64,000 nucleotides of DNA, from the NCBI RefSeq assembly GCF_001435295.1, contig NZ_CM003594.1:2046001-2110000 (forward strand), written 5' to 3'. This DNA is from Psychrobacter sp. P11F6 (GTDB taxonomy: Bacteria > Pseudomonadota > Gammaproteobacteria > Pseudomonadales > Moraxellaceae). Positions within the stretch are counted from its first letter, which is position 1, and the number at the start of each line of letters is the position of its first letter. A program made the translations under genes and the position numbers. This document shows positions 7,607-17,499 of the stretch, in pieces. Under the pieces are notes generated by a model. It saw only the letters and a program-made list of their open reading frames with translations, ran no database searches and was not told the DNA's origin.

Positions 7607-9847
7607 ATGATGCGTTTTATCTCAACGTCTACATCCATTCGTCAAAAACGTTTAACTCTCGCGGTGCAACTGGGATTGGCAATGGGTTTGAGCCATGCAG
7701 CTTATGCTGAGACAATGCCGAATAACATCGAAAATAGTGTTGAGAACGACGTCGATAATGATGTTGGTAATGATGTTGGTAATGATGTTAATAATAATGA
7801 GACCGTGACACCATCGACCACCTTGGATACCATTACTGTCTATGCCGACAACTACCGTAGTACGGGCACCAAAACAGCATTAGATCCTAATGATGCGCCC
7901 ATGAGCTATACGAGAATCGATCAAGCGCTGTTACAAAAACGTCAAGCAGATAGTGTCAATGCAGCGTTACGTTATGAGCCAGGGGTGAGTACTGAGAGTC
8001 GCGGTACGGTGTCCATCTTTGATGAATACAATATTCGCGGTTTTAAAACTTACTCCAATTTTTACGATGGATTAAGACTGCCCTACGATGGGGCTTGGAA
8101 TCTGATGCCGCAAGTCGATATCTACGCAACAGAAGCAGTCGAAATAGTCAAAGGACCAGCATCCTCACTCTATGGCTATGCATCTCCAGGTGGCATGGTC
8201 AATCAAGTCGCCAAAACCCCAAAAAGCACCCAAGCGTCTGAAGTGCAGCTGCGACTCGGCAATCAAAACCTAAAAGAAGTGGCGGTCGATACGACAGGAC
8301 CTATCTCAGACACACTCAATTATCGACTGGTGGCGTTAAAACGACAAAAAGATGGGCAGATGCAAACCACAGAAGAAGAACGTACCCTGATCAATCCGTC
8401 GCTTGAATGGCAACCGACAAAAGATGTGTCTGTTCTTGCCAATCTGTTTTATCAAGATGATCCGGAAATGGTGCCTTCCACCCCACTGCCTGCCGTTGGC
8501 ACTGTCTACCATGCCAGCTATGGCAAACTGGGCAGTGACGCCTATGCCGGCGATGAGTGGAATCACTTCAGCAAAGAAGTATTTATGCCAAGTGTTACCA
8601 TAAACTGGGACATCAATGATAAGTTGACGTTCAAGCACATTCTGCGCTATACCGACGCCGACGCGCAGCAGCGTAATATGTACAACAGTGGGTTTGTAAG
8701 CGGTAGTGATAAGATACTAAATCGGGTGGCCTACACCACCGATGAGAGCATGAGCAACTGGACCACGGACAACCAGCTTGCTTATAAAATTAATACAGCT
8801 AATACCTCACACAATCTACTGTTCGGTGTTGAATATCAAGAGACAGACAGTACCGCCACTTATTATGATGCTGGCGCAGATGGCACGCCAAATCTTGACT
8901 TATCCAATCCAGATTTTTCGCAAATTAATGCCGATACGTTGCCTTTAGAGGCTTATCGTCAAGACGAAGACATCGAACAAAGCCAACTTGGGTTTTATGT
9001 ACAAGATGAGATGAAATGGCAAGATTTGACAGTAGTAGCAGGCTTACGTCACGATAATTTTGATAGTATTACTGAGCAAACCGAAGCCACTAAAGGCGTC
9101 ATTTATAATGAAAAAACAATTAACAACGATGCGTCAGAAACCAGTGGTCGTCTCGCAGCCATTTATGACTTTGATAATGGGCTATCTCCTTATGCAAGCT
9201 ACTCGCAGTCGTTTCAGCCAGTGGTCGGTAGTAACTTTATTACCAATGCGCCATTTAAGCCAACGACTGCCGATCAGCTAGAGGCTGGTGTCAAATATCT
9301 CTCTGCCAATCGCGCCACACAAGGAACATTAGCAGTATTTGATATCACTCAAAAAAATGTCGTGGTGGTTGATGAAATCAATTATAGAAGTCAAACACAA
9401 ACGGGTGAAATCACCTCTAAAGGCTTTGAAGTTTCGGGCAGCCACATGCTTAATGATTGGGTAGATATTGCCGCCAGTTACAGCTATACCGATGCTGAAA
9501 TTACAGAAGATGAATTCAACCCTGATGTGGTTGGCAATACCCCTGCGCAAACGGCTAAGCACAAGGCAACATTGTGGACAGATTATTACGCTTCAGACAA
9601 GCTCAGTCTCAATGCTGGCGTACGCTATGAAGGCGGTATGCAACTTGACAAACAGAACTCAGACGAATTACCAAGCGTGACTTTGGTAGACATTGGCGGC
9701 AATTATCAAATCAATCCGATGCTCACTGTCGGCGCGAGTATCAACAATCTCTTTGATAAAACCTATGTCGGCGCTTGTTACGATATTAACAATTGCTGGA
9801 TGGGACCTGAGCGCCAAATGTCCGTCAGCCTAAAAGCCAATTTTTAG
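7607..9847 (+). CDS. TonB-dependent siderophore receptor, ferrichrome/ferrioxamine type
   Basis: This is a 746-residue outer-membrane receptor. The ATG at 7607 follows AAGGA four bases upstream (a second ATG is adjacent at 7610); the longer frame from 7535 begins inside the Fur box and is rejected. The signal peptide ends SHAAYA. A short Asn/Asp/Val repeat (VGNDVGNDVNNN) forms a flexible linker before the TonB-box-like LDTITVYA. The plug (SVNAALRYEPGVSTE, IRGFKTYSNFYDGLR, VEIVKGPASSLYG) and barrel follow. The C-terminus NLFDKTYVGACYD, NCWMGPERQ and final F matches the FhuA/FoxA/FhuE group, where a late Cys pair is common. A hydroxamate siderophore is the likely ligand (inference). The siderophore reductase gene downstream at 9946 is in the same direction. 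Confidence 0.93.
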   Translation: MMRFISTSTSIRQKRLTLAVQLGLAMGLSHAAYAETMPNNIENSVENDVDNDVGNDVGNDVNNNETVTPSTTLDTITVYADNYRSTGTKTALDPNDAPMSYTRIDQALLQKRQADSVNAALRYEPGVSTESRGTVSIFDEYNIRGFKTYSNFYDGLRLPYDGAWNLMPQVDIYATEAVEIVKGPASSLYGYASPGGMVNQVAKTPKSTQASEVQLRLGNQNLKEVAVDTTGPISDTLNYRLVALKRQKDGQMQTTEEERTLINPSLEWQPTKDVSVLANLFYQDDPEMVPSTPLPAVGTVYHASYGKLGSDAYAGDEWNHFSKEVFMPSVTINWDINDKLTFKHILRYTDADAQQRNMYNSGFVSGSDKILNRVAYTTDESMSNWTTDNQLAYKINTANTSHNLLFGVEYQETDSTATYYDAGADGTPNLDLSNPDFSQINADTLPLEAYRQDEDIEQSQLGFYVQDEMKWQDLTVVAGLRHDNFDSITEQTEATKGVIYNEKTINNDASETSGRLAAIYDFDNGLSPYASYSQSFQPVVGSNFITNAPFKPTTADQLEAGVKYLSANRATQGTLAVFDITQKNVVVVDEINYRSQTQTGEITSKGFEVSGSHMLNDWVDIAASYSYTDAEITEDEFNPDVVGNTPAQTAKHKATLWTDYYASDKLSLNAGVRYEGGMQLDKQNSDELPSVTLVDIGGNYQINPMLTVGASINNLFDKTYVGACYDINNCWMGPERQMSVSLKANF

Positions 9848-9945
9848 ACAATGTAGAACTTACCATTACCAGAGAATATCAATCTGAACCAAATCTAATA
9901 AATGGGCTAAAAATATGAAACAGTTGAATGAAGGAAAGTATTAAT

Positions 9946-10701
9946 ATGGCAAAATCTACCCCAAGAATGCTAGATGTGATTGGCAGTAAATACCTCACGC
10001 CACATATGTGCCGTGTCACGCTTGGCGGTGCTGGACTAACTGATTTTCCGGCAGATCAAGAAAGCGCGTACATTAAGCTGATATTCCCTCAAGGCGATGA
10101 GGCTCGACCATTGATGCGTACCTATACCGTCAGCGTTCAACGAGATAATGAGATAGATGTCGATTTTGCGTTGCATGAGACAGAAGGCCCTGCTTCAGCA
10201 TGGGCACGTAACGCTCAAGTGGGCGAGCGAATATTGGTAGGCGGCCCTGGACCAAAGAAGCTGATTAACAATGAGGCTGATTGGTTTTTATTGATCGGTG
10301 ATATGACAGCGCTGCCGGCGATTACCGTCAATCTTGCCCAGCTACCTGCTGACGCACACGGCTATGCAGTCCTTGAGATTACCACTGAAGCAGATAAGCA
10401 ACTACTCGAAAAGCCAGACAATCTTGACATTCATTGGGTGATAAACGCGCATCCAAATGCACATCCAAATGAACAAAGCAGCCCATTACTTGATCGCGTT
10501 AAAATGCTTACGTGGCTAGCAGGACAACCTGCTGTTTGGGCAGCTTGCGAGTTCCATAGTATGCGCGCTCTACGCCATTATTTTAAAGTAGATCGCCCAA
10601 TACCAAAAACACATTTGTACATATCTAGCTATTGGAAAGTCGATAGCACAGAAGACCAGCATAAAATTGTCAAACGAGAGGATGCCCAAAGTATAGAATG
10701 A
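9946..10701 (+). CDS. Siderophore-interacting protein (NADPH ferric-chelate reductase, ViuB/YqjH type)
   Basis: This 251-residue cytoplasmic flavoprotein should reduce Fe(III) in imported siderophores. It has the FAD motif RTYTVSV, the loop HETEGPASAWAR, a nucleotide-binding GDMTALPAI and a C-terminal region ending with the HLYISSYWK typical of the family. The frame opens at 9928, but that ATG has no ribosome site. The ATG at 9946 is preceded by AAGGA ten bases away and is preferred. The gene lies 98 bases after the second receptor and is plausibly co-transcribed with it, since no clear terminator is seen between them. Unlike the gene at 85-1212 it lacks the DUF2470 domain, so the cluster carries two different reductase types. 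Confidence 0.9.
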   Translation: MAKSTPRMLDVIGSKYLTPHMCRVTLGGAGLTDFPADQESAYIKLIFPQGDEARPLMRTYTVSVQRDNEIDVDFALHETEGPASAWARNAQVGERILVGGPGPKKLINNEADWFLLIGDMTALPAITVNLAQLPADAHGYAVLEITTEADKQLLEKPDNLDIHWVINAHPNAHPNEQSSPLLDRVKMLTWLAGQPAVWAACEFHSMRALRHYFKVDRPIPKTHLYISSYWKVDSTEDQHKIVKREDAQSIE

Positions 10702-10835
10702 TAAGCAATTATGGTTTGTATTTTTTAACTGTTTTGAAAGCGATGAACCACTTCAATTTATCGCTTTTCTCAAACTAAAAATCTTTCTTCAAGTGCAACA
10801 TGCCTTAAATCATGACCAAACTCAACATTGATTAT

Positions 10836-11543
10836 GGGGCTGTCCTAGATAAGTAAAATAATCTAGGATAGTCATATGAGAAAGAGTAGATTAAGTTGGT
10901 ACAAACAAACTAAGCTTATCGAACTATTTGTTGCAGGTTCTACCGCAAGAACAGCATCAAGCTTAGTGGGTGTTAATAAAACAACAGCCAGCTATTACTT
11001 TCACAGGCTAAGACTACTGATTTATGAAAATAGTCAGGAACCTGGCCTTCTAGAAGGCGAAATAGAAGTTGATGAGAGCTACTTTGGCGGCAGGCGCAAA
11101 GGAAAACGTGGTCGCGGTGCTGGTAACAAAGTGCCTGTGTTTGGACTGCTTAAGCGTAATGGTAGCATCTACGCTTGTATTATCCCTAATGCCAGAGCCG
11201 ATACCTTAATCCCTATTATAAGAGAGAAAGTAGAGCCTGATAGTATTGTTTACACTGACTCCTTTAGAAGTTACAACGCACTTGATATCAGTGAGTTCAC
11301 CCATTACCGTATCAATCATTCAAAAGAGTTTGCACAAGACAGAAACCATATCAACGGAATAGAGAACTTTTGGAGCCAAGCCAAGCGACATATGCGTAAA
11401 TATAATGGCATCCCAAAAGAGCATTTCCATCTATTTTTAAAGGAATGTGAGTGGCGTTTTAACTACAGTGATCCGAAACGTCAATTACATCAGCTAAAAC
11501 AATGGGTTAAATAAGAACTGAACTAGTTATCTAGGACAGCCCC
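10836..11543 (+). mobile_element. IS1595-family insertion sequence, complete
   Basis: This is a 708-bp element bounded by perfect 17-bp inverted repeats: GGGGCTGTCCTAGATAA at 10836-10852 and its complement at 11527-11543. It is flanked by identical 8-bp direct repeats TTGATTAT (10828-10835 and 11544-11551), the target-site length known for IS1595 family elements. It carries one intact transposase. It sits between genes and breaks none; the perfect ends and duplication suggest a recent insertion. Confidence 0.95.
10876..11514 (+). CDS. IS1595-family transposase
   Basis: This 212-residue transposase appears intact. It has an N-terminal helix-turn-helix region (residues about 10-50, TARTASSLVGVNKTTASYYF) and the ISXO2-like catalytic domain. 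The catalytic acidic residues are visible in EIEVDESYFGGRRKGKRGRG, in VYTDSFRSYN and in NHINGIENFWSQAKR. The length matches the short IS1016-like group of this family. It is the only gene in the element and runs left to right between its inverted repeats. Confidence 0.93.
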   Translation: MRKSRLSWYKQTKLIELFVAGSTARTASSLVGVNKTTASYYFHRLRLLIYENSQEPGLLEGEIEVDESYFGGRRKGKRGRGAGNKVPVFGLLKRNGSIYACIIPNARADTLIPIIREKVEPDSIVYTDSFRSYNALDISEFTHYRINHSKEFAQDRNHINGIENFWSQAKRHMRKYNGIPKEHFHLFLKECEWRFNYSDPKRQLHQLKQWVK

Positions 11544-11639
11544 TTGATTATTATTCCTATCAATAGTAATGAGCCTCATTATTTGATAATCTCGATATAT
11601 CTGCCACATGCTCTACTATCGAAGAGGTAAAGCCAAATC

Positions 11640-12329
11640 ATGCTAAAACTCCGTGAGAAATGGCTATGGGCATTATGTCTTGCAATATTGGTGCACATAG
11701 GGATTTTCTACCTTTTTTATCTCAATATACATAAGGAGACATCGACGCAGCTGACCAGTAGCAGTGCACATACCGCTAAACCATCAGCGGCTAAAGCGCT
11801 AAACCATGACTCTCAACCCATCACCAGAAAAACCTATCTACCTACCCTCAGTGAGACTAAAACTCCTAACAACCTTGATAATGACCCTAAAGACACGAAG
11901 CAAATAACCCATAAAAACACAATGGCACCATCCAATGAAGCAAAAACAATCTCTTCTTTAGATTCTAAAAAAAACAGCCCTACTCCTTATAAAACACCTG
12001 CAATCCTACCGAAAGAGAGAATTCAAGAAAGTGACACGCTAAAATATCCAGCAAACGAAACAACTGTGTCTCTATCGGCAAATAATATCGAGTCTATAGA
12101 GGATATGAGAAACAGGGCAGGTTTATTAAATATAGACATTCCAACAGAGAAAAATGAGATTAATACAGATAAAAACTATCTTTCGGTAAAGTCTGAAGCA
12201 GAAGAAATTAACCATCAATTAAGCTCAGCCATCAATGAAGTGAAAAAGCGTAATCAGCAAAAGATTGATGAGATAGAGCAACTAAAAAATGACTTTGACA
12301 AAAAAGACCCTCAAGCCATTACTCAGTGA
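11640..12329 (+). CDS. Single-pass membrane protein with TonB/TolA-like N-terminus, function unknown
   Basis: I do not recognise this 229-residue protein. It has a basic start (MLKLREKW), one membrane helix at about residues 9-30 that contains a His (CLAILVHIGIFYLF), and then a long low-complexity region rich in Thr, Ser, Lys, Asn and Pro. The C-terminus is a charged helix, probably a coiled coil (INEVKKRNQQKIDEIEQL). This is the build of TonB/TolA-type energy couplers: short cytoplasmic tail, His-bearing helix, extended periplasmic arm. However, no TonB or TolA C-terminal domain is visible. GAGGT precedes the ATG by 11 bases. It converges on the type I secretion genes, 25 bases away, and lies 96 bases right of the IS element. 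Confidence 0.6.
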   Translation: MLKLREKWLWALCLAILVHIGIFYLFYLNIHKETSTQLTSSSAHTAKPSAAKALNHDSQPITRKTYLPTLSETKTPNNLDNDPKDTKQITHKNTMAPSNEAKTISSLDSKKNSPTPYKTPAILPKERIQESDTLKYPANETTVSLSANNIESIEDMRNRAGLLNIDIPTEKNEINTDKNYLSVKSEAEEINHQLSSAINEVKKRNQQKIDEIEQLKNDFDKKDPQAITQ

Positions 12330-12354
12330 TTAATTGCGATTTTATTATACCTTA

Positions 12355-13524
12355 CTACCTTTCACCCAAACCTTCCGATAACGTTTTGGTAATAGGCTTT
12401 GTTAGGTAAGACAATACTGTGCGCTCCATCGCCTTTATATCGACAGAAGCTGTCATGCCTGGTTTGATGACTATTTTATCTTCTCGACCTTTAAATTCAG
12501 CACCCGTGATAACGATTAATACTCGATAGTATGGCTCTTCTCCTTTGGGTGTTTTCTCCATTAAAGTATCTGGGCTGATATAATTTACAGTACCAGTCAT
12601 TGCCCCAAATATTGAATAATCATAGGCATCAAGCTTAACGGTTGCATCTTGCCCTTCTTTTATATAGGCAATGTCTGCAGGGCTGACTTTTGCATCTATA
12701 ATAAGGTCACTGCTGGTTGGTAGAATCTGCATAATGACCTCACCTGGCTTGACCACACCGCCAATAGTTGTCACATTGATATTGTTAATCTTACCTTCTG
12801 TGGGTGACAATAGACGTTTTTCATCTAAGACTTGCAGGCGGTCTCTTAACTGCTCAAGCTCTGTATCCAACTCCTCTTGGGCTTTGGTCATCTCGGCTTG
12901 AGCTTCTTCAAAGTACTTATTTCGCTTATTATTAATCTGCGCCTCAATATCTGCGACTTGGCGACGCAGTTTTATTACATCTGCTTGACTGACATCACCA
13001 TACGTCAGTAGCGGCTCATTCATGCTAAGCTCTCTCTTAGCCAAGACCAACATTTTTTCCAAAGACGAGACATCTTCATTGATGGCTTGGCGACGCCGAT
13101 TATAAAGTGCCGTTTGGTTTTGTACGTACTCTGGGTAATCTTTAACATCCTGCGTAAAAATCAAAGGTTTTTCAAAAATCTCCGCATTTAGTCGTGCTAA
13201 TTTGGCTTTCAATGCAGCTGTTTTAGAGGCAGAGTTATCTACTGCCGCTTTTGCTCGCTCCTCTTCTAACACCACAAGTAACTGCCCTGCTTTAACTTCT
13301 TGACCTTCCACAACTGCAAGCTCTGTTAATACACCACCTTCTGATGCCTGAATTTCTTGAGTTCGGGCACTGGCAATCACTGTTGCTTTGGCACGAGTCA
13401 CTTGATCGATTTTGGCAAAAGAAGCCCATATAATTAAAAAGGTTACACCAACTAACGCAATCCAGATACTCAGTCTCGAACGGCCAACTTTAAGCTTAGT
13501 GGGTGTATATTTGTAGTCTGCCAT
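12355..13524 (-). CDS. Type I secretion membrane-fusion protein (HlyD/LapC family)
   Basis: This 389-residue adaptor spans the periplasm between the inner-membrane ATPase and the TolC-type channel to export the large adhesin encoded upstream. It has a short cytoplasmic tail, one membrane helix at about residues 21-37, a biotinyl-lipoyl-like half (GGVLTELAVVEGQEVKAGQL), a long coiled-coil hairpin (about 90-225), and the second lipoyl/beta-barrel half (SPTEGKINNINVTTIGGVV). The conserved end KPGMTASVDIKAMERTVLS followed by YLTKPI is an HlyD-family signature. It starts two bases after the stop codon of the ATPase gene, so the two are surely translated from one message. Confidence 0.93.
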   Translation of the reverse strand: MADYKYTPTKLKVGRSRLSIWIALVGVTFLIIWASFAKIDQVTRAKATVIASARTQEIQASEGGVLTELAVVEGQEVKAGQLLVVLEEERAKAAVDNSASKTAALKAKLARLNAEIFEKPLIFTQDVKDYPEYVQNQTALYNRRRQAINEDVSSLEKMLVLAKRELSMNEPLLTYGDVSQADVIKLRRQVADIEAQINNKRNKYFEEAQAEMTKAQEELDTELEQLRDRLQVLDEKRLLSPTEGKINNINVTTIGGVVKPGEVIMQILPTSSDLIIDAKVSPADIAYIKEGQDATVKLDAYDYSIFGAMTGTVNYISPDTLMEKTPKGEEPYYRVLIVITGAEFKGREDKIVIKPGMTASVDIKAMERTVLSYLTKPITKTLSEGLGER

Positions 13525-13526
13525 AT

Positions 13527-15776
13527 CTACTTACCTTGAGCATTTATTGAAGTTTTGGTAGTCATAGACTTAATCTTCATTGGCTTATTATCCGATTGGC
13601 TTGTCTGACTTTTCATTTGCTCATTTTTTCTTAATTCATCAAGCACAGCTTGTTTTGGGCCATCTATAATGATGCGTTGATTGTCCATAATAATAAGCCG
13701 ATCTGCCAACTCTAATAACGCTGTTTTATGAGTGGACACAATAAAGGTTTGCCCATCTATTAATGCTTGCTTGAGCACTTGCAAGCAGCGCTGTTCCTGA
13801 CGATTATCCATAGAAGCGGTAGGCTCATCGAGTAGGAATACATTGGGTTTCGTCAATAATAAGCGGGTAAAAGCCACAAGCTGTTTTTGTCCACCTGATA
13901 GTCCACGCCCGCCTTCACTAATGGGCAAATCAAGACCGCTTGAATGACTGGCAACCAAGTTTATAAGTCCTGTTTTTATCAATGCTTCTTGGAGCACATC
14001 ATCATCAGGTGCCGCCATACCTATGAGCAAGTTCTCTCTTAAGGTGCCTTGAAACAAGCGATGGTCTTGTTGCAAGTACCCCAAACGTTCACTTAAGGTT
14101 TCACGACTTATTTGATGTATGTCTAAACCATCTAACAAAACTTGTCCTTTAGTAGGTGCATACAGACCTGCCAGCACTTTGAGCAAGGTAGACTTTCCTG
14201 ATCCTATAGGCCCAAGTATGGCTATGCGCTCACCAGGACGAATCGTTAGTTTATTGATATTGATCGCGGGTCTATCGTTGTCTTTATAGTTAAATACCAA
14301 ATGATCACATTGATAAAAACCATTAATACGACTGGGTGACAAAGGATAAGCGACGCCATGGTTGTCCTGCTCTAACTCAAACAAAGTTTCAATGTTGAGC
14401 TTAGCGGCTTTGGCATGTGAGTATTGAACCAGTAAATTGGGCAGCATCATAACAGGCGCCAACACCCTTCCGCCTAATATTGAGCAGGCAATCAGTCCAC
14501 CCATGGTCATATCACCTTGCATCACCACAAATGAGCCTACAATCACGATACCGACATAGCTAACCTGTTGTAGCAGTTGAGTAAAATACGTTAAATTATC
14601 ATTCGCGTGCTTCATGTCTAAGTCGTTTTTGATGGTGGTATTCATCACCTCGAGCCAGCGAGACAAAAATTTCCAGTTCCCAGCGCCTGCTTTGATCGTC
14701 TCAACGCCTTCCACAGCCTCGACTAACAAGCCTGTTTTATAATAAGAAGCAGTGGCCCCTTCAGCAGCAATCGCATCAATACGCTTGCGTGCCGATAATC
14801 CCATCAAAATAGCAACCACTGCGGCAATAACGGGAACAACAGCAACAAGTGGCGATCCTATAAAAGCCACTAAACTGATAAAAATAATGGTCATTGGTAA
14901 GTCGACCAAGCCAAACAAGGTGCTAGCTGTGAAAAAACTGCGTACTTGCTCATAACCACGCAGCTGTGCTGCCATAGAACCGACCGATCCTGGCATCTGA
15001 TCAATACGAACTTTGAGAAGTCGCTGAAAAACTTCGCGAGACAAGTATTGATCGAGTCCCACGACTACCTTGTCCATGATTCTTGACCGTGAAAATTTCA
15101 TGAATGCTTCAAAAATAATGACTATAAACACACCACTTGCTAAGATAATAAGCGTATATTCACTACGTGTTGGGATAACTCGGTCATATACTTGCATTGA
15201 GAATAACGACACAGCTAATGCCAGCATATTGATTAAAAAAGTGGCGATAATAGCTTCGAATAAAATACCTTTGTAATTGCCTAAATCAGATTTCAATAAT
15301 TCAGAAAAAGACACTTTGCGCTGCTTAATAGGGTCGTCTTTCAAACGAATTCTTAGAATTAATGACAACTGATTGGCAGGTGTATGCACGTGGTTGTGTT
15401 CTTGCCTGAAATTCCAGCTCTTTTGCGGGGTTTGACTGTCGATAATGCCCCACCCTATATCTGCTCGATATGCCAATAGAGGCAAAAAGGCAGCATCTGG
15501 CTGCTCTAATATCTCCGGCATATCTTTTATGCCGATACCTTGCAAAATCGCAATGATACCGCTTAGTTGGTGAATGGTTTGGCCTTTATTTTTAGGCAAC
15601 TCACTATGCTGTTTTACAATATCGTTTAGACGTATATTATCTACCGGATAGCCTTGTTGACTGAGTAGATGTCTGATCGCTTCTATTAGAGTCGAAGTTT
15701 GATCGAGATTGGACGGCTGATCGTCATGATGGATAGAGACAGCCTCTGTCGGTTGCAAATTTGGACTCATATTCAT
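13527..15776 (-). CDS. Type I secretion ABC transporter ATPase (LapB type)
   Basis: This 749-residue inner-membrane transporter powers export of the adhesin. Residues 1-150 form a C39-like region lacking an obvious catalytic Cys, as in LapB/HlyB-type transporters whose substrates are not leader-cleaved. Membrane helices occupy about 165-430. The ATPase has Walker A GPIGSGKST, signature LSGGQKQL, Walker B NVFLLDEPTASMD and the H-loop in STHK. Its C-terminus is a polar Lys/Ser/Thr-rich tail. The gene follows the interrupted TolC-type gene by 40 bases and abuts the fusion-protein gene, the standard order of a biofilm-adhesin type I secretion operon. Confidence 0.93.
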   Translation of the reverse strand: MNMSPNLQPTEAVSIHHDDQPSNLDQTSTLIEAIRHLLSQQGYPVDNIRLNDIVKQHSELPKNKGQTIHQLSGIIAILQGIGIKDMPEILEQPDAAFLPLLAYRADIGWGIIDSQTPQKSWNFRQEHNHVHTPANQLSLILRIRLKDDPIKQRKVSFSELLKSDLGNYKGILFEAIIATFLINMLALAVSLFSMQVYDRVIPTRSEYTLIILASGVFIVIIFEAFMKFSRSRIMDKVVVGLDQYLSREVFQRLLKVRIDQMPGSVGSMAAQLRGYEQVRSFFTASTLFGLVDLPMTIIFISLVAFIGSPLVAVVPVIAAVVAILMGLSARKRIDAIAAEGATASYYKTGLLVEAVEGVETIKAGAGNWKFLSRWLEVMNTTIKNDLDMKHANDNLTYFTQLLQQVSYVGIVIVGSFVVMQGDMTMGGLIACSILGGRVLAPVMMLPNLLVQYSHAKAAKLNIETLFELEQDNHGVAYPLSPSRINGFYQCDHLVFNYKDNDRPAININKLTIRPGERIAILGPIGSGKSTLLKVLAGLYAPTKGQVLLDGLDIHQISRETLSERLGYLQQDHRLFQGTLRENLLIGMAAPDDDVLQEALIKTGLINLVASHSSGLDLPISEGGRGLSGGQKQLVAFTRLLLTKPNVFLLDEPTASMDNRQEQRCLQVLKQALIDGQTFIVSTHKTALLELADRLIIMDNQRIIIDGPKQAVLDELRKNEQMKSQTSQSDNKPMKIKSMTTKTSINAQGK

Positions 15777-15816
15777 CGCTTATTTAATATTTGGGGCAGA
15801 CACATGCGTAGAATCC

Positions 15817-17355
15817 TTAATTATTTCTGACATCATTTTGGTCAACTATAGGTGTAATGCTGTAATCTTCATTCAGCATAATAAGGTCGCCTTTATTAAG
15901 ACTCTCTTCCATAGCAGCAGGCAGCCTGATTTCTATATACTCTTCATTCATCTCTGGTCGATAACCCATGGTAGGGCTCGAATTTTTTTTATCTTGCTTG
16001 TTGAGCCATTCTTTTACGGGATCTGTCGGTCTAAACAGTGTCACAGGCTTACGGTTGTGTCCAAATTTCTGCCATTGCATAATGCCAAAATCTACTTGTA
16101 ATCTATGGAAAGCACCCAGTATATCTGCACGTGTTTGCGCCAGCTGTACTTGATAATCATTGTGTTCACGCACGGCATTTAACACTTCAAGCCACGATTT
16201 ACGGCCAGCAATAAATTGCCTACGATAAGAGCTCACCACAATTTGTGCACCTGCCACGGCAGCTACTAATGAGGTCTCTCGGTCTTTGGCACTCACAAAC
16301 TGCTGATATTGCACCTGAATGTTCTCTATTACGCTACGGCGCGATGCTTCTTGGGTTTGCACTAAGCTATCAACTTGTGCTTGTGATGCTCGTGCTAACG
16401 AAAGGTTAGAAAAGCCAGCCCCTGGTGTATAACTCATGCCTAATGAGAATTTTCCATCATTTTCACTGTCTTCATGATAGTAAGCATGTTCGTATTGGGC
16501 ATAAATAGTAGGATATCGTGCTGCCTGCTGTGCCTCAACGCCTTGCTTAGCGGATTCAATTTGAAAGTGCTCTTTTACGATGATGGGGTTATAAAAACTG
16601 ATTTGATCAAAAGCCATCTTTTCAAAATCCGCTGACTGCTGTTTGGCTTGATCCACCAACACCTTGATATTCGGTAGACTCATTGCACTGGCATTAGACA
16701 GTGGCTGACCAATAATCTGCTCAAGTCTGGCGGCGGCGATACGTTGCTGTTCAACGGCCGCTTGATAGGCAGTTTGCTCCTGCAATATACGGTTAGTCAC
16801 TAAATCAAGCTCAATCCGAGCAGACACACCCTGACTGACACGGCGCTGCATCATGGCTTCAAAATCGTTAAGCGCCTTTAAGCCATTAGCATGAATCTCT
16901 TGTTGTGCGATGGCCTGAATATAACTCTGCCAAGCATCGATCGTCGTTTTGGCCACTAGGTTTTGTTGCTCATAAATATATTCTACCGCAGCCTTATCAT
17001 CGAATATCGCTTAATTGACATCAGCTGTCAGCTTACCAGCTGTCCATAACGGCTGGCGGACTGTTACCTGTGAGACAAAATCATTGTCTCTATCGTAGCC
17101 TGAGCTTACACTTGGCGTCGGCAACAGACTTAATTTGGCAGCATTAATACCTTCTATCGTCGATTGTTGGTTCGCTCTGGCTGACCAAACTAAAGGATGC
17201 GTCTGAATGGCTTGCGTAATTAAACTATCGACTCGTAAGTCGTTTACGGCTGCATGTGTGCTCATGGCAAAACACGTACCAACTGCCAAAATCGCAATCT
17301 GACGGCATAACATTCGGACAGGAGATAATTTTTTCGGGCTGAACAGGTTTTTCAT
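15817..17355 (-). pseudogene. TolC-family outer-membrane channel for type I secretion, interrupted by an in-frame ochre stop
   Basis: The full frame would encode about 512 residues: a signal peptide ending in STHA, then the usual TolC-like repeats (QPLWTAGKLTADVN, IEANG-type helices, EVLNAVREHNDYQVQLAQTR). A TAA at 17011-17013 stops translation after 114 residues. The frame continues without any shift for 18 codons to a GTG at 16956 and then to the normal end. A Gln codon (CAA) is expected at the stop, so a single C-to-T change explains it. Reinitiation at the GTG would make a protein without a signal peptide, probably useless for export. Either the strain lacks this channel, the stop is suppressed, another TolC substitutes, or the base is an error. 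It begins after the adhesin gene and its terminator. Confidence 0.85.
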
Positions 17356-17454
17356 ATTAGGATTCAGTGAGTGATTCTATAAATATTTTTCTGTGTGATT
17401 ATGGGATTTTGATAAACTCAGCACTTCCTAATGCTAGTAGCAAAAGACAAGTGT

Positions 17455-17479
17455 AAAAAACGCTTCCCTACTGGAAGCG
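17455..17479 (-). terminator. Intrinsic terminator after the adhesin gene
   Basis: On the minus strand CGCTTCC pairs with GGAAGCG around a 5-base loop (17461-17479), followed by six T residues (17460-17455). It lies 21 bases past the adhesin stop codon and before the channel gene. The secretion genes may therefore be made at a lower level by read-through or from their own promoter in 17356-17454. Confidence 0.82.
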
Positions 17480-17499
17480 CTTTTAAAATCGCAATTAAA

